DNA of 64,000 nucleotides from Tetmemena sp. SeJ-2015 (GCA_027382625.1 JAJKFJ010021054.1:1-64000), one strand, 5' to 3'. Numbered from the stretch's first letter, positions 1 to 12,749 are shown. The notes: generated by a model not told the origin, from the sequence alone. Numbers and translations: made by a program.

Positions 1-502
1 AAGTTAAAATTAAAAAATATTGAAGCTATTTATAAGGATCTATTAGATTAGATTAGCAGAATTAAGCCACCCTAAAAGGGTATACCCTATATTTATATAC
101 CCTCATATATATATATACTATACCATCAAACTGAAGTTTATTCCAAGACTATTCAGGAGCTATCACTAATTTAAAACTTAATTTGGTTAGTTATAAAGCC
201 TTTAAACACCCTCTAGTACGGAAAGTGGTAAATCTCAGCTCTGGAGGAAGAATAATCCGAAGAAGATATCAAATCTTCGAGAGGGAAAACATGACTTGAA
301 CCCTATCACAGGAAACAGAAGTAGGAAAAGCGAAACAACCATATATCCCAGGTGAATCAGATCCTAGACTAAGACATGATGACAGAAATGGACATGAGTT
401 TTGTTTGATTAATCATTAACTGGACTAACACGGGAGTGGTCGTATGACTTCCCTAAGTTTAACATATAACACGCAAGACGCTAGATCGTCTAAAATGCGT
501 TG

Positions 503-534
<32 letters not shown>

Positions 535-1171
535 AGCTTTTATATCACCCAATAAAACACGCTCATAACTAGTTTTCCAGTACCAGTCCCTCATACTACT
601 TAACCAATGACGATAAAGATTTATTAATAATTTTTTATAGGATATTAATTTATTTTTTTATTTTTTCTTATTTTTCTGCTACCGTTAAGAATTTAATTAA
701 AATTACTGATTATATTAAATGCTTAATAGGTTATTGTTATATGGTGACAGTCGAATTTTAAATAATATAGAAATTATCCCACAAATTTATTAAAAGCAAA
801 TCAAAAAATAAAAGAATTTCTTTTTTATATCTGATTTGCACATCAATATATAGTAATCGAGAGATGAAGCTCTCTCTCTTATGAATTGCGAATTATCATT
901 CAATAAAAGCAAAATGAATCACCACTCAAGCGGATAAGACTTGCTCCTAAATTAATACAAAATATTTTTTATCTATTTTGGAAACATAAATTTTTGCAAC
1001 ATTTTCTTAAGCATTTACAAGTTATTTCATTAAATTGATCTAAGCTATATTATTATAAATAAAGAGCTTACTATTCAAAATTGTAAGCCTTAAATCAAAA
1101 CGATTTTAATAACATAAATGAAATTAATAAAAATTAGTTGCTACATCTTCAGCTTCACCCATTAGGAAGGA
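1..1171. other. Apparently non-coding AT-rich leader region
   Basis: I see no convincing coding frame on either strand with TGA as the only stop. A less AT-rich stretch near 200-500 contains a small hairpin and is followed by a TTA/TA microsatellite at about 504-535. The remainder is AT-rich and resembles the intergenic spacers elsewhere in the window. Confidence 0.4.
471..500. repeat. Small inverted repeat (hairpin)
   Basis: ACGCA + AGACG, a 6-base loop, then CGTCT, four A, and TGCGT: two perfect 5-bp stems separated by an A bulge. It is followed by a (TTA)n run. It could be a small structured RNA or chance; no further support. Confidence 0.35.
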
Positions 1172-1708
1172 AATAGCTTTAAGTATAAATTCAGAATTGA
1201 AATTAGAAATAATTAAACATAGAGATTAACTATATTATCTTATATTTAATGACTAATCTTATCAAAGAGGAATTTATCTTTCGTATACACCTAGGCCCAA
1301 CTTACTAATTTTTTACTTAAATGATTACAAGTTCATACTTCCTTAAAAACAAAGTTAATTATAATTCTCATAAATTTTTACTTCATTATTTGATTTTTTG
1401 ATTAATAGAATGGAAAGATTTTAGCTCCTTATATTGATTAAAAGAAAGAGAATTCAAGATATAACTAAAGAGTTAATATTAATACAAAAACATACTTAAC
1501 TTGCTGTTTTAGTTCAAGTGAATTAGGAATCTGGAAGTACGAACTTTTAATCATTTAAGTAAAAAATTAGTGGAAGTTGGGCCCTAGGTGTAATACGAAA
1601 GATAAATTCCGTCTTTGATAAGATTAAGTCATTAAATATAAGATACATATAAGGTTAATCTCCTATGCTATTACTTCTCATATCTTCTTAAATTTCAATT
1701 CATTTGTA
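1172..1708. mobile_element. Decayed foldback (inverted-repeat) element
   Basis: The left arm (about 1172-1346) and right arm (about 1526-1708) are imperfect inverted copies of each other, separated by about 180 bp. Matching blocks include the stretch with CACCTAGGCCCAACTT on the left and its reverse complement on the right, and a shared block of TTTTTTACTTAAATGATTA type. The arms have diverged by small indels, so this is an old copy. No ORF lies inside. No clear target-site duplication is visible. It is most simply a MITE or foldback element limited to the germline. Confidence 0.6.
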
Positions 1709-2913
1709 TATTTTATAATACTTAGGAGCTTATTTTTTCCTTACTAAATGGAATGAACACACAGAAGTTGTGGTCGTCACTCAACTTTTCTATTTTTAAG
1801 GATATCATTCATATTGAGTGGTATAGAGGTCTAAATAAAAATTCGTAGTATATAGAGGTTTAATTAGGACTTACACTAGATATAGTTGTTTGTTCATCCA
1901 TTTATGTTTAAGCTTAAAATGCCGTCTTTTCATTTATAACAAATTTACTTACAGGTGGTCTTTGTGGACCCTGCACAAAGCAAGAGAATTGATATTGGGA
2001 TGTTGGATAATTCCTTACTGTACAACAAATTAGGCTACCACCACACACATAGTATTATTACTTTTCCGACCAAGGCTTTATTGGGGACACATGGGGTAAG
2101 TCTTTCTCATATTAATCTACTCATGGGACTACGTTGCATTTCTCGAGGAATTCTATTATATGCTGAAAACGGTCTCAGGTTGTGTATTTCTAGAGCTTTT
2201 ATGTAAAAAAAAGGGTTTACGTACCTTTATAGGGCGATTACCGTACAAACACAAAATGTGTGGAGGATTTCTAAATTCAAAAGTGAAAGGAAGACAATCG
2301 ATTTGTTGCTATTAATCTTATACGAAAAATTTGTTCATGGAATGCCGTAAAGTGTCTAAGGGTCTAGACTTAGTGACTTATTCACACCAAGCTTTCCTCA
2401 AAAGCCTGTTAAGAACACGGTAGACGCATTGGACTTTGGTTTTCATGAGATTCTAATTCGCCGAGTTTGAAAGTATCTATCAGATATGAACACATAGATT
2501 GGGGCTTTTTGCTCCTTTCGGCTTAAGGACTTAGGGAGGCACTTGATAAAATACCTATGTTGACTATTTGGCACTAATATTCAGCGATTGTCAACGACAT
2601 AGACAACGAGATGGGACTGCTTACAATATTCATGGACTATGTAAACCAGCGTCGGCGCATAGAATACCACAAACACTTCTCATACATGGCTCTCCTCACC
2701 ACAACATCTTCCATAGGAGGATACCGGGATCGCAGACAACGTTAGAAACACTATAAGGCAATAGCTTAGAGTATAAGTTCAGGCCTAATGATCCAAAGAA
2801 TTAATTAATCTTTCTTTTCATTTATCTAATACTTATAGATCATTGTTTGTTCTGAAAAATTTTAACCCTAAAACTTCACAGCGATACATAAACTCCTGGC
2901 GTCCATAAGATAT
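1709..2913. other. Region with no supported gene
   Basis: This stretch is less AT-rich than its neighbours. It contains short open frames (for example 1955-2206 and 2568-2756 plus), but their translations have no motif, no Q-codon pattern and no continuation. I treat it as non-coding or as the relic of a mobile element. Confidence 0.35.
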
Positions 2914-5900
2914 TCATAGTGAAAGGAGTTTTGAAACACAGCCGTTAAGACAGTCATGATCTTAGTTCATTATGTCTGCGATTCCATTTAGTGTAATTTA
3001 ATAAAACTTAAATGTGCTTTCACCTGCCATGATCTATCCCAGAAATATACTTATGGTGAGTTGTTAGGCGTGGTGTTCATATAGGTTGCTTGATTATTAC
3101 TTTGTTTACTAACGTAATCTTTCAAAGGAGTCTCCTGGCAATTACTCCACTTCCTTTAGACTGGAGTCGTGGTCACATTTTATGTAATGGTAGTGATTAG
3201 TGCGCAGTATTACCCTGGATTGGTCAATTGGTTCATAATTAGACACTTCAGGTTCAAAACACGTTCTCAGTCCCTTAGTATTACCTCTGGTATTCATAGG
3301 GACGAGAGAGTATTTTTGAGCATCAATGCTATTTGATTCATGGGAGTCCAAAGAAGCCTGTACGTATTTATAAAAGCTTGGGGTGCATTCTGACCACAAA
3401 ATATTGTCTCCCAATAGGCATTTTCCATTTATCTATAGCCATGGATCTTTCCTCTAAAGTTACTTCAACTCTATGAAAACAAAGGGGTGATAATCAGATA
3501 GATATGTATTTGTCCATTGGCTGATTCTAGATCATGATTCCCTTATCGAACTTAGATAGGTTATTGGCATTTTCCTGCATTATCTTATTTGAGAGTTCGC
3601 CAATACTGAACTTAGTAAAGTCTGCAGTGTTGTAAGAGTCTATGCTCTCCTAGTAAGGCAACATCAAGTCTCTGTCTCTCTGTTGAGTAAAGCTTATAAG
3701 TACTAGCAAAAATTTCTTTGTATTATAAATTAGTTTAGTGAGAAGGAATATTTCCTGACTTGAATTTCTCTTAGTTTCCTCTTTATCAAAGAATCTGAGG
3801 TCTGCCTCCTCATCTTGGTCTTCATCGCTTGCCTGCTGAATACTCATAGTTTGACCGAGCTGTTGCACAAAGTATTCCTGTTCCTCTTAGTTGAATCTCT
3901 CTGAGCCCTCGTCAAATTACTGAGTCTCTATAAAGTGGTCTTCACCCTAATCTGTCAAATTTTGCGAATTGTTGAGAGTGTTCTCCCCTCCTCCACCGTG
4001 TTTTGCTAAATTATGGACTGAGGCAAGATTATTGACGTGCTTTTATACGTAGTGACTATCTTTGAAAATCAATTGAGTCTTTGTTGTAATATCTTGAATA
4101 GATAAAAAAGAAATTGGAGATTAAAGGTATATTGTTTTATATTGAATTTGGGTTTGATTTTCATATTCGCTATCATTAAGATTGGCTTCAAGTAAAAAGA
4201 AAAGCAAATTCAAAAGTATTTTATCTTAATTTGTTTAGAGTTAGTTTACATCAGGGGGGTGAAAGGCGGAATCAAACTGAAGATTTGGGAGCTATCTCTA
4301 TTAAGACTGCTATTCAATGAATGAGTTAGAGCCCTTTTAATCATTACAATGTTGAAATTGCGATTAAGTAATACCATTGAATTAGGAGTCTTGGAATGTA
4401 TTTTCATTTTGCATGCTACTTGATGGTTTGGTTTCTACAAAGCTTCTCACTTAGTCTTTTTAAGCTAAAATATAAATAGAAGCTTGCTATTGTTGATTTA
4501 CTACCTAGGGATTAGAATTTTAAATTGCTTGAACTTGCTTATTTATTGTGTAATTATAATTCATTTAATTTTATTGAAGATTAAATATGAAAGAACGATT
4601 TATAAAATAAAAGAATATTATAAGATAGCTCTTCTAAACATAATATATTTAATGGATTAAATAGTTGCAGCATGACCTGCGTAGAGATGGGATTTTTAAC
4701 TCTTATGATTTATTTTTTGAAGCTTAGTGGTTGCTACTGTATAGTCTATTAAGCTGAATTCTAATTATTGGGGGTCATTTAAGACTCAGATATAAAAAAG
4801 AAATTTTGCCGCATAAAAGATTAAGTTAAAACATATTTGAAGGGCTAATTGTGCCTATTATATCGCTTTCTAAGATCTTAAGTAGATTTAGGCAAGTTCT
4901 TCTTTAGTAATTCTAGACTTGTCTTACCAATAGCCATTATCAGTAATTGTGTTGTGAGCTAGATTTGCTAATTGTTGATTTTAGAATGCTTGGAAGTTAT
5001 TTAAAGCATGAGGATTATGTATTGTAAGTTAAGGCTGAGATTTCTGTAGCTTTAGCTGCCCTCTTGCACCTAATTAAGAAGGGTCTACACTTTAATAGTC
5101 CTCAAGTTATAATGCTTGAGTTAGGATTTAGCTATCCTTGATCGGAATGCCTGTCATAGTCTTATTCTGAGCTTAGTTAATGTTTCTGACACTGCTGTAA
5201 TCGAAAGTCTGTGCATTCATGGTTGAGTGAGGTATTAAAATTTGATGTATGGCCTGCGCATTTAGACTACTTTACTTTCGATGATGAGTTTTCTTGCTTG
5301 CATTTTTCTTCTTGGGCTTGGCTTGCGTTTGTGAGGAAGGAACTGCTTTAGCATTTTGATTGTTGCTGTTCTGATATAGTCTGATATTTTCATTTTACTC
5401 TAGGCTGCTGTTTAATACAGCCTGCTTCTTGTGCTTAGATGTCATAGGTACTTGGGAGTAGAGTTGAGGGTTTATGGCATGTGTCAGAGTTTGGAATTGA
5501 GTTTGCTTAATTGGTCTCTCCAGCGACCCACTCATTTCCTCAGTCTCCAATGTGTGAAAGTGAGTGGGATTACTTAGTTTATTGTTCAATAGGGTCATGT
5601 TGTTGCTTAAATTGGCCAGTGGAAATCGTTTCTGCGACTTTGATCCCAGTTTCTTTAATGTCTGAGAGGATGCAGGCTAAGTCTTAAGCGGCTTTTGCTT
5701 CTTGTTCTATCTTTGAGAATCGCTCACTAAGATATTATGCTACCTTTGAGAGTTGCTGCCTCCTATTTATTCATTAAGATATTTATAGAAATAAATAAGA
5801 TGAAAATATCATTGATCTTTTCTAACTCTTGAGTGATGGTGTTGAAATTCCTGAGGGTTTGATTGTTGATGGTGATATTTCCAGCACTGATATTCGGATT

Positions 5901-6109
5901 GATAAAAGAAAGTCCATTCAAGCCGATGGTGAGTGAGTTAGAGTAATTGAGGAGACTGTCCTTGGACCTGTTGAAATTAATCATAGAAGGTCTTTCCTGT
6001 GAATCCTTTTTGCTCTTGTGGAAGATCTTTTCCGACTGGAGAGTAGTATGAGCCTAGTTGCTATTCTGTTGATACTGCAATTTTTTAGACGGCTGATTTG
6101 CTGACTTCA
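2914..6109 (-). CDS. Q/N-rich protein, unrecognised, multi-segment germline gene
   Basis: The frame opens at ATG 6109 (MKSANQPSKKLQYQQN) and stays protein-like in consecutive blocks to TGA at 2914. It changes frame several times, near 5760, 4790, 3640 and 3480, as expected of unremoved IESs or introns. TAA/TAG are used densely as glutamine. Blocks include a lysine/serine/glutamine-rich middle, a region near 4100-4550 rich in Q and N, an acidic stretch near 3800, and a better-ordered C-terminal part around 2914-3540 containing INGKCLLGDNILWSEC. I do not recognise a domain. It could be two adjacent genes split near 4600-4800. The single-gene call is an inference from strand and spacing; the coding nature of each block is more secure than the join. 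Confidence 0.5.
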
Positions 6110-6419
6110 TTACTATTGAGAAAATAACAGGATGATTTAAAAAAGTTAGAGAGTTGTACTACTTAATAAATATCTAGATGTTCAACTAGGTAAGTAAAGA
6201 AAAAAATATACATAAATTAGGCAATTTTCAATCTCATTAGATAATTATAGAAACGGTAAAAGGAAATCATTATAATTTGATAAAATAAATTAGCTTATCA
6301 AATAAATATTTGCTAGCTATATTAACTTAAAAGATTTAAATTTGAATTTGAAAATATACTTACTTAGTTTATTTATCGCCCCCTCACTACTATATGAAAA
6401 TGAATGAATGAGTTAGATT
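6110..6419. other. Intergenic spacer
   Basis: AT-rich spacer between two minus-strand genes. It would hold the promoter of the gene starting at 6109 and the 3' end of its upstream neighbour. No motif stands out. Confidence 0.4.
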
Positions 6420-7749
6420 TCAAAATAGATCTTGATTTTTGAGATAGCAATTCTTCTCAGCTTGAAAATCTTATTCTTGCATCTTTAGCTTTGCACCTAG
6501 CTTGAAAATCTTTTCTTCAAAAGCATCCACATCTTTATTTTGCCTCTCCCTCTCATTGGAATATATCCTATCAGTAACTATGAATGCTACCTCTTCAATC
6601 GTTCTCAAGAGTGACTTGATCCTCTGATTGGCTAGCCTAACTCTCTCCTTGTAAACTTTTTTGTCACCAACCACTTATAGAGACCTGGCCTTTTCTTCAC
6701 AAGCCTAAATCGCTGACTCTTATAGTTAGGTGGTAAGTTCATCCAGCCTCTCTTTCAAGATTTAAACATACCTTCTTAAGTGCTCACTCTCTTGCTTTTC
6801 TACTTCAACTTGAAGTGCGATCTATTTGTTATTCTCGATTATGAATTTCTTCTTATCTATGTAATCCTGGCAAAGGCCAATGAACTCATCTTTGAGCTTT
6901 TGAGCATAGAAGTTTTGGAACTGCAGTTTCTCAATTCTAGCTGCGAAGTCATTTAACCTGTCCATCAAGGCTAAATTATGCTTTTAGACAGCTGATAGCA
7001 GGCCTTCTTTCTCATTTATCTTCAGTTGGAAGGTAATCATTTCGAGAGATTAAACTCTCAACTACTCCTAGAGTTCATTTATTATGTCTTCGTTTTCTTG
7101 CTTCTCAGTCTGAACTTCCACACTTGCTGTACTAGAAATTTTTAGTGCTTTAGGCTTTTATCTGAGCTCTTGGATTTACTACTTCTGATTTTCTAAGTTG
7201 AAGTTAAGCTTATTTATTGTCTCTGCTTATTTAAAAGCACTACTTAAACATATACATATTTCAAGTTCTGGTCTTTCGCACTAGACAACTTATTGATGAG
7301 CTGAGTGTTCTACTGAGATAGAGTGAGTATTGACTCTTTGTTCAACGTTTCTTTTTTCTCAAGATCAGCAACTTGTCTTTCTAGTCCCTCAATTATCCTG
7401 TCTTTGACTCCAATGATTTTATTGATGTCTTTAATTTAGCTATAGAGATCCTCCTTCTCCTCTTTATGTCTCTGGGATTTACAGCACATAATTAAATGAT
7501 AGATAGCTTAGTCTTTTCTTCTATAGCTTTGGCATTCTAACTCAGCAGATTAGAGACCTCAGTCTTCAAACTCTGATTCTCTTTTTAATAAGACTTCACA
7601 GCCTGATCCTCTACTCTCTTTATTTATAGTGTGAATTCTTCAATCTGCTGCATGTAAAGTTCCTACTGCTTTTAAAGCTCCTCTTAAAGCTACTTCATTT
7701 TCACATCCTTGCTTTCTAGTTAAAGTTATAGACTTTCAACTGTGTTCAT
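6420..7749 (-). CDS. Coiled-coil protein, 414 aa after removing two IESs
   Basis: ATG at 7749, TGA at 6420. The germline frame is interrupted twice. Removing 56 bp (AAGA pointer) and 29 bp (AAATA pointer) leaves 1245 nt, exactly 415 codons. The joined protein is a continuous heptad-like coiled coil rich in E, K, Q and L, for example AKAIEEEKEDLYSQIKDINK across the first join and NLKQAETINKLNFNLENQ across the second. A basic segment VYKERVRLANQRIKSLLRTI lies near the C-terminus. No catalytic motif is visible. A structural role (cytoskeletal, ciliary or vesicle tether) is only a guess from composition. TAA/TAG are glutamine throughout. Confidence 0.8.
7233..7261 (-). other. IES, 29 bp, pointer AAATA
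   Basis: Pointer copies (TATTT on plus) lie at 7228-7232 and 7257-7261. Removing 29 bp restores the coiled-coil frame. Confidence 0.8.
7465..7520 (-). other. IES, 56 bp, pointer AAGA
   Basis: Pointer copies (TCTT on plus) lie at 7461-7464 and 7517-7520. Removal joins ...AIEE with EKEDL... in frame. Confidence 0.7.
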
Positions 7750-7892
7750 TTTATTTATCCGTTTATTATTCAAATAACTACATCTCCTAATCTTAAAAAT
7801 ATTCTTTCCTAGAATGTTTTTGAAGGTGAAAGAGCGAAAACAGATTTTAATTAAGGAACATCTTTTATTGTAGATGAATAGTTTTTTTTTCA

Positions 7893-8693
7893 TCACTTGA
7901 GATAGAAGCTGTTGATGTTACTCAGCAGTTTAATTCTGACTGCGTCCTTCATGACTGTGGCTATCTAGTCGCAGCTTTGAATGCAGATCTTCAGAAGCTT
8001 TTCAAAGTCACTGACTTTTATCTTGTTGCAGTTCAGATTCACATACGCTATCTTTTGAGACTTTTAAAGATGAGCAAGCACAAACTCACAATAAAGATCA
8101 TGAAAAAATATCTATAAACATTATATATTGCATCACAGTTCTATTTCTTTTCCTCTTGGTAGATAAGGTCAATCACTGCAACTTGCCCGAGGAGTCCAGC
8201 TGTTGTGGCTACTACAAAGTCCTTCATTGCTATTCCTCCATCCATCAAAGCAAGAGTCACTGCATTTATAGCAGCTGAGCGATACCCTCCATCAGACTCC
8301 AATACAAAAATCTGCAGATCCAGCTGAGATCTGGGGTAAATGTCTAGCATAATCACCTGTTCAAATGTCTGCTTAATCATGCGCGTGAATTCTTTCATCT
8401 TACTAAAATAGCATTAAGACTGCACTAAACTTCGCTTACTTGTCTTTCTTGACGTCTGCTCTGTGCTCGATCGCTGAGAAATTTGTCACAAAGAAGTTCA
8501 CATTTAAGATTCCTCTGTTCTATTAGTTCACACCCAGGGTTTAAGGCTGCCTCTAGGTTATTTAATGAGGACCCTGAAGGAAGGCCACTACTTTGGTATT
8601 CCCAATTTCAAAGAGAGCGGAGCCAGTGGTATTCTTCATCACTCCGAGAGTGCACTTTATGTCTCTGATCTCTAAAAGTTTCCTTCCGTTCAT
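7893..8693 (-). CDS. RRP41: Exosome complex exonuclease subunit RRP41 (EXOSC4/SKI6)
   Basis: RNase PH-fold subunit of the 9-subunit exosome ring, acting in 3'-to-5' RNA processing and decay in nucleus and cytoplasm. Family signatures are visible: MNGRKLLEIRDIKC at the start (family: LDGR.P.E.R), GSALFEIGNTKVVA, then YPRSQLDLQIFVLESDGG, AAINAVTLALMDGGIAMKDF and a C-terminal KICIQSCDQIATVMKDAV. One GT-AG intron (8403-8439, 37 nt) and one IES (8091-8137, 47 bp) interrupt it. Removing both leaves 717 nt, a 238-aa protein; human EXOSC4 is about 245 aa. The ATG at 8693 is the first after an in-frame TGA. Upstream codons also look slightly coding, so an extra N-terminal segment is possible. Confidence 0.93.
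8091..8137 (-). other. IES in RRP41, 47 bp, pointer TGTGA
   Basis: Pointer copies (TCACA on plus) lie at 8086-8090 and 8133-8137. Removal gives ...EEKKQNCEFVLAHLQKS..., restoring the RRP41 C-terminal domain. Confidence 0.85.
8403..8439 (-). other. Intron in RRP41, 37 nt
   Basis: GTAAGC...TTTTAG in sense orientation. Removal joins HRADVKKDN to KMKEFTRMIKQTFEQV in the family-consistent frame. Confidence 0.75.
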
Positions 8694-8755
8694 CCTGAGC
8701 GTGCTTAAGTCATTATCGTGTCTCACTTCTAGCTATCAACATATTATACTTTGCT

Positions 8756-8965
8756 AATATTTACCATGTTTCTCGTCTCTATTAAATTTTTAATTTACAA
8801 CATGAAATAGTAAACAGTGATATCCAGATACATATACTCTCTAAAAAGAGCTAGATTTTTAATTAAGAATAGATAAGATCTCATTTGTTAATATAGCTGC
8901 TCATTTTTTGTTTGCCTTAGATGGTTTGAGTTTCTTGTATTCCTCCCCAGCATTCGGAACTTTTT
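8756..8965 (-). pseudogene. Detached copy of the NMD3 3' end
   Basis: This stretch closely matches 15050-15240, which holds the last codons, stop and downstream flank of the intact NMD3 gene. The copied codons read EYKKLKPSKANKK then TGA, against EYKKPKPSKANKK in NMD3. The similarity stops abruptly after these codons, so only the tail was copied. It lies just upstream of RRP41 on the same strand. This is a by-product of the tandem duplication covering 8.75-15.24 kb. Confidence 0.75.
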
Positions 8966-9059
8966 TCTTATATAAGCTGTTGCAGAGTGAGATGAAGAAT
9001 TCCTACAGACCCAAATAATTTTAATAAATAGCTACGTTAATAAGGCAATATAAATTTTA

Positions 9060-9780
9060 TCTTTCTTAATTAAGAATTGATATTGAATGAAAAGTATTTG
9101 GAATTGGTTAATTAAAAAGTTTTAATAATATTTGGGTTAATTTATTGGTTATGATAGTTTTTTTTTGACATTTAATTAAAGATGATTGAATTAAAATTAA
9201 GAAAATAAATACATATCTGTTCTTGATTAATCTAAGTAATTTTTTTCTAAAAGTTTCTAGTATTTTGCTACCTCTATTAATCAGGTTCAAAAATTCTTTT
9301 GAGGATTTTTAAACTCTAAGCATTTTTAAAATTTAGATTTCTCAATTAGACTTGTCTATTGTTTGTTTTATTATCTATCCACAGATTTTATACTTAAAGC
9401 AGTTGCTCCTTCGATCTGTCAGTTGAGGGACTTTAATTTTTTCCCTCGATCAATTAATCTTCAAGGTTATTCAGAATTTTGGTCTACGATCTCTATCTTT
9501 ATTATCTTCTTTATCATCCTAAATAACAATCCAAGAGAGGTTAAAATATTATGATTAACTATGCTTGAATTTAAGACTATTGCTATAATTTTAAAGCTCA
9601 TCTCTTTTTCTGATTTTAAATGTCTTTTGTTGCCCTCATCTCATTTAATTAGTCCCTATAAGTCCTCTTCATAGTACTATAGCCAATCATTGCTTCTCTT
9701 TCCACTTGTGAGTCTTCATAGGTGCTCTTGAATACTCAAGATAATTAAATGAAAAGCATTATCAATTAAATATATTAAGC
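9060..9780. repeat. Duplicated spacer, copy 1
   Basis: About 0.7 kb with extended near-identity to 12750-13430, for example the block around 9430-9550 against 13070-13200. Small indels separate the copies. No conserved coding frame is seen. Confidence 0.75.
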
Positions 9781-10134
9781 ATAATATCCTTCATACTTTT
9801 GAACTCCCCTAAAATAAATAAATATTTAACCAGAAAGTAAACATTTACTCTATAACTAAATTAATCTTGGAGCTATTCACATAATGCAATAGTGGAAGAG
9901 GATTAGATTCCCAAGACATTCATGAAGCAAGATTCTTCTTTAAAATTCATTATATCAAATAAGTTATAGGTTTTCACGTAGCGTACAGTCATAGGTTACA
10001 CTAGTCCACAAATTAAGTAATTTCTTTTGCTGAGTATTCCATTTCTACAATATTAAAGAAAGGCAGAACTATTTATCTTAAATTGTGAAAATATTTCGAG
10101 CAAAAATAATTAGGGTAAATTAATTTTTATAGTT

Positions 10135-12147
10135 TTATTTTTTAAAATATGGTTGTTTTTCTTTATAAATTCGAATAATAACCGCTTGCTCACTCTGTGA
10201 CCCTCATTATGGTCTTGCTGTTAAAAAGAGTTACCATGTTAAATCTTTAGCTGAAATCTCTTACGCTCCATGAAGTGGAAAAATCTCTAAAGGTCCCACT
10301 TAAGCTCGCCGAATTATGTGTAGGTCTTTATCCTATCTCTCAACCACTTTGATATCAATTCAATCATCTTTCCTTAAGAGAAACGCTAGTCAACTAAAAT
10401 GATTGAGCCAAAATAATCCACATGCCTTATTACTCTTCCTATGGCCTAGTTAACTGCCCTTGATGCCTATTAGGTGTACCAGTTAACTCCACTCAGGCAT
10501 TTGTAATATACTCTTCTTCCTTCTAACTTCAGCAGCTTCTTATCCAGATAATCTCTTTTTAGTATTACTCTGGGATTAGCCAATTAAGGAAAAGGAATGC
10601 CTACTATAACTACGCACCGAGCTGCGCTATCTGAAAAATCAAGGCCTTCTGATAATTTGCCTCCGCATACACCCAGGAGGATCTCACCATAAAACTTCTC
10701 TCCTTGCTTGGTTTGAAATATTTTCTTGTAATAGGAATCCAATGTTTCCTTGCATTTAGAGGGATCTTTTGGCTCCATTAAGAGCTCCTAAAGAGTTTAT
10801 ATTTATACTTGCCCAAGACGAATGGCATGACGATTTTCGAATTTGAATTTGAATCCAATCTGCAATTCAGCTGAGAAAGAGCTCATAGGATAATTAATTA
10901 GATTATCACATTGAGCATTTATTTTAAAATGACTGATGGTACCTGAAGTAATTATTATGGACCTCAGTTTCATTTTTAAAATTCCTTGAAGGTCACCCCT
11001 GCGTTTGAAGCACCAGAACGCTAGGGTCTTTTGTTTTTTAGATGACTGGTTAACCAACTGCTGCTGATAATTCTAACTTAGAGAAAACTATGGTATGCTG
11101 AACTTCCTCGTCAATTAGATATATATAGAAATCATCCACGTTAAACGAGGATGTAGTCTGTAAATAATTTAGCGAACATAAGCTTAAGAGGCAATAGAAA
11201 ATACGTACGAATATTCAAATTTGAGATATCATTTTAGAATTCCTGAGATCAATTTCCAAGTGCTTTATAATGTTAGTACTCACTTATTTTATTTTGTTCT
11301 TCTGTCCTGTAATAAAACTATATGAGAATTTGATTTATGAAAATATCAATTTTGAAAATTTTCACTTTACTCTGATCTAGATTGGGGTCCTTAATAAATC
11401 TAGAGAACTATCGTAGCATTTCTATAAGACTGTTAGTCTCTTATTTATCAGATACGAGATTTAATCCTTACTCTGCTGCTTGCTGAATATATCAACAAAG
11501 ATAATAAATAAAAAAAGAATTTTACAAAAGTTTTCTGAAGTTTTGTAGTCTGGAGAGTTCTTTCTATGCTTAGTTTAGCAAATTTTAGATTCAATTTATA
11601 AGCTCACAGCATTCTCTGCGGCTAAAAGAACGAAGGCTAGAAGGGAAAATAATATTGTGTCCTTCTACTTCGAACTAATACTAGTTCTTAATCTCGGTAT
11701 GAGGTTTCACTATAAGTTAAAATAAGATACGTATAGTCAAAATTATAATCATAGCTTACTTTCGATTCGAGAAGATGGGGCGAGCTCCATCCTACCATCC
11801 TCTCTTCTCAGAAATGTGCTACTATTAATATTCTCAGGAGCAAAGATGTTGCTCTGTTAGTAGTCGTAGCTTTTCGAGTGCCTTTCTTCAAGAGCTGGTT
11901 CTTCTACTCCTTGCTCATCATCGTCTGATGATATTGCAATGATTTCAGGGACTCTTTTTATCCTTGATTTTATCTTATTGAAATTTATTCATTAAATTAT
12001 TTGTGCTTAGGAAAGAACTTCTGCTTTGACTCCTTTATCGTGTCTGTCTATCAACAAATTAGATTACGAAATAAGTTACTTACTCTTCGAGCTAAGAACT
12101 GTGCTTTTCTCTTTCAATGGCCTAATTTTACTCAGCATGGATGCCAT
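10135..12147 (-). pseudogene. FANCJ/RTEL1-type Rad3-family helicase, incomplete copy 1
   Basis: A superfamily 2 iron-sulphur DNA helicase related to FANCJ/BRIP1, RTEL1 and XPD. Visible parts in order: VEGHNIIFP near the N-terminus, LRSIIITSGTISHFKINAQ (motif-Ia/III region), [17 protein letters not shown] (motif V), and NWYTQQASRAVNQAIGRVIR (motif VI), all with UAA/UAG as Q. The Walker A and DEAH portion and about 100 residues before motif V are absent: around 11625 and around 10800 the flanking blocks are directly apposed. Either the missing segments lie elsewhere (scrambled gene) or this is a pseudogene. The frame stays open past motif VI to a TGA at 9762, but recognisable similarity ends near 10180. 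The start at 12147 is uncertain. Confidence 0.7.
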
Positions 12148-12749
12148 TTCTTGCTCTACTCAGAGATATCAAAACTCAAAGTAAATTTTGTAAATTACCC
12201 TTATCTCACGAGCCCAGTTTCCTTGCTTTATCGAAGGACAATTGGACTTATAACTTTGAGGTAGCACTATTCCAGCCCAAGTCTCTGATGTCAGCTTCTC
12301 TTAAGTCCTGGTATTTGTCAACATCATCACCTTCTCTTTTAGATTAGTTCTTCATATTAAAGGCAGTATTCTCTCGAATTTAATTAATTATAACAAGGGT
12401 TAGCTAAACACCAACAACCTTACTTTTCTCTTATAAGTGAGAATACATTTTGTTATCATTTAAAGGTTGCTACTATTAATAAACACAGATAAACGTCTCT
12501 GAAGAAGGTGAAGAGAGATGAATTTTGAGCAGCTTCAGTGGAAGATATCCAAAACTCCAAAAAGATGAACTAGGTGTTGTTGGACAAATGCGATGAGTTA
12601 TTCGTGCTGGAGCTAACCTGAAGCAGTTATTTGAATGCTGTAAAAGGTTATTGTCAATATATAAAGTTTAACTTTCTTAATTATACAGTGAAAGAAATAA
12701 ATATGATCTTTTGATAATATCTCATAGTTTATCAAGTTTGTCAATTATC
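12148..12749. other. Spacer between duplicated units
   Basis: AT-rich sequence unique to this position, lying between helicase copy 1 and the second copy of the duplicated spacer. No supported gene; short plus-strand frames at 12001-12347 are shadows of the helicase 5' region. Confidence 0.4.

Noticed and set aside
200..480. Structured RNA gene in the GC-richer part of the leader
   Set aside because: Only one short hairpin could be found; no recognised RNA family signature, so not reported as an ncRNA.
8403..8439. AGTAAG direct repeat as an IES pointer in RRP41
   Set aside because: AGTAAG flanks 36 bp, but removing 36 bp gives the wrong frame for the conserved MKEFTRMIKQTFEQ block. A 37-nt GT-AG intron gives the right one.
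8483..8668. Plus-strand 61-aa frame
   Set aside because: Antisense of the RRP41 N-terminal half.
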